Shown here: positions 13,138 through 13,150 of the stretch, piece after piece
How the letters are laid out: every line of letters begins with the position of its first letter
Position numbering within the stretch: position 1 is the first letter of the stretch
Origin: CAYSZB01 sp964435475
GTDB taxonomy: Bacteria > Chloroflexota > Anaerolineae > Anaerolineales > Anaerolineaceae
Assembly (NCBI GenBank): GCA_964435475.1
Contig: CAYSZB010000062.1
Coordinates: 1 to 13,150 of the forward strand
Reading direction: 5' to 3'
Length of the DNA stretch: 13,150 nucleotides
The notes under the pieces: generated by a model
What the model was told of the DNA's origin: nothing
Databases searched by the model: none
The model's input: the letters and a program-made list of their open reading frames with translations, nothing else
Made by a program: the position numbers and the translations under genes

Positions 13138-13150
13138 GCGGATTGGCTTT

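Noticed and set aside
1..13150. CRISPR array, tRNA, rRNA or insertion sequence
   Set aside because: No regularly spaced direct repeats, no tRNA or rRNA signature and no transposase was seen on either strand.

Overview
The window looks like a bacterial chromosome segment of moderately high GC, with one more AT-rich island at roughly 2.6-4.75 kb. Gene order, the long acidic tail on ribosomal protein S2, the short EF-Ts and the mix of small lipoproteins suggest an Anaerolineae-type member of the Chloroflexota. That assignment is an inference from general resemblance and no marker gene here proves it.

Right part (about 6.95-13.15 kb, all minus strand, so read from the right end leftwards): a translation / cell-envelope gene string, rpsB (S2) - tsf (EF-Ts) - pyrH (UMP kinase) - degV-family gene - CrtO-like membrane protein - frr (ribosome recycling factor) - uppS (undecaprenyl diphosphate synthase) - cdsA (CDP-diglyceride synthase). 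The widely conserved bacterial order is rpsB-tsf-pyrH-frr-uppS-cdsA; here two genes sit between pyrH and frr. An extended -10 promoter and a structured leader precede rpsB, and a hairpin terminator/attenuator separates tsf from pyrH. The string makes ribosomes and recycles them (S2, EF-Ts, RRF), supplies pyrimidine nucleotides (PyrH), and supplies the lipid carrier and CDP-activated phospholipid precursor for wall and membrane growth (UppS, CdsA).

Middle part (about 4.7-6.9 kb, plus strand): three separate monocistronic-looking genes, a SIMPL/DUF541 lipoprotein with its own promoter and strong terminator, a nitroreductase-family flavoprotein, and an unrecognised exported (probably lipo-) protein that converges on cdsA.

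Left part (0-4.5 kb, minus strand): an AbiE-type toxin-antitoxin pair (AbiEi antitoxin, AbiEii nucleotidyltransferase toxin, overlapping 8 bases) with a near-consensus promoter and a 20-base palindromic operator; a 654-base stretch without a convincing gene that includes a roughly 240-nucleotide structured leader; a CsdA/DeaD-type DEAD-box RNA helicase with a DbpA-like RNA-binding tail; and a small two-helix membrane protein of unknown function. Between the toxin-antitoxin locus and the SIMPL gene lies a non-coding imperfect inverted repeat that resembles a dispersed palindromic element.

I see no clearly new defence or metabolic system. The most noteworthy signals are the two-gene insertion with a CrtO-like protein in the pyrH-frr interval, the structured leaders of the helicase and rpsB mRNAs, the complete AbiE control region, and the orphan inverted-repeat element.
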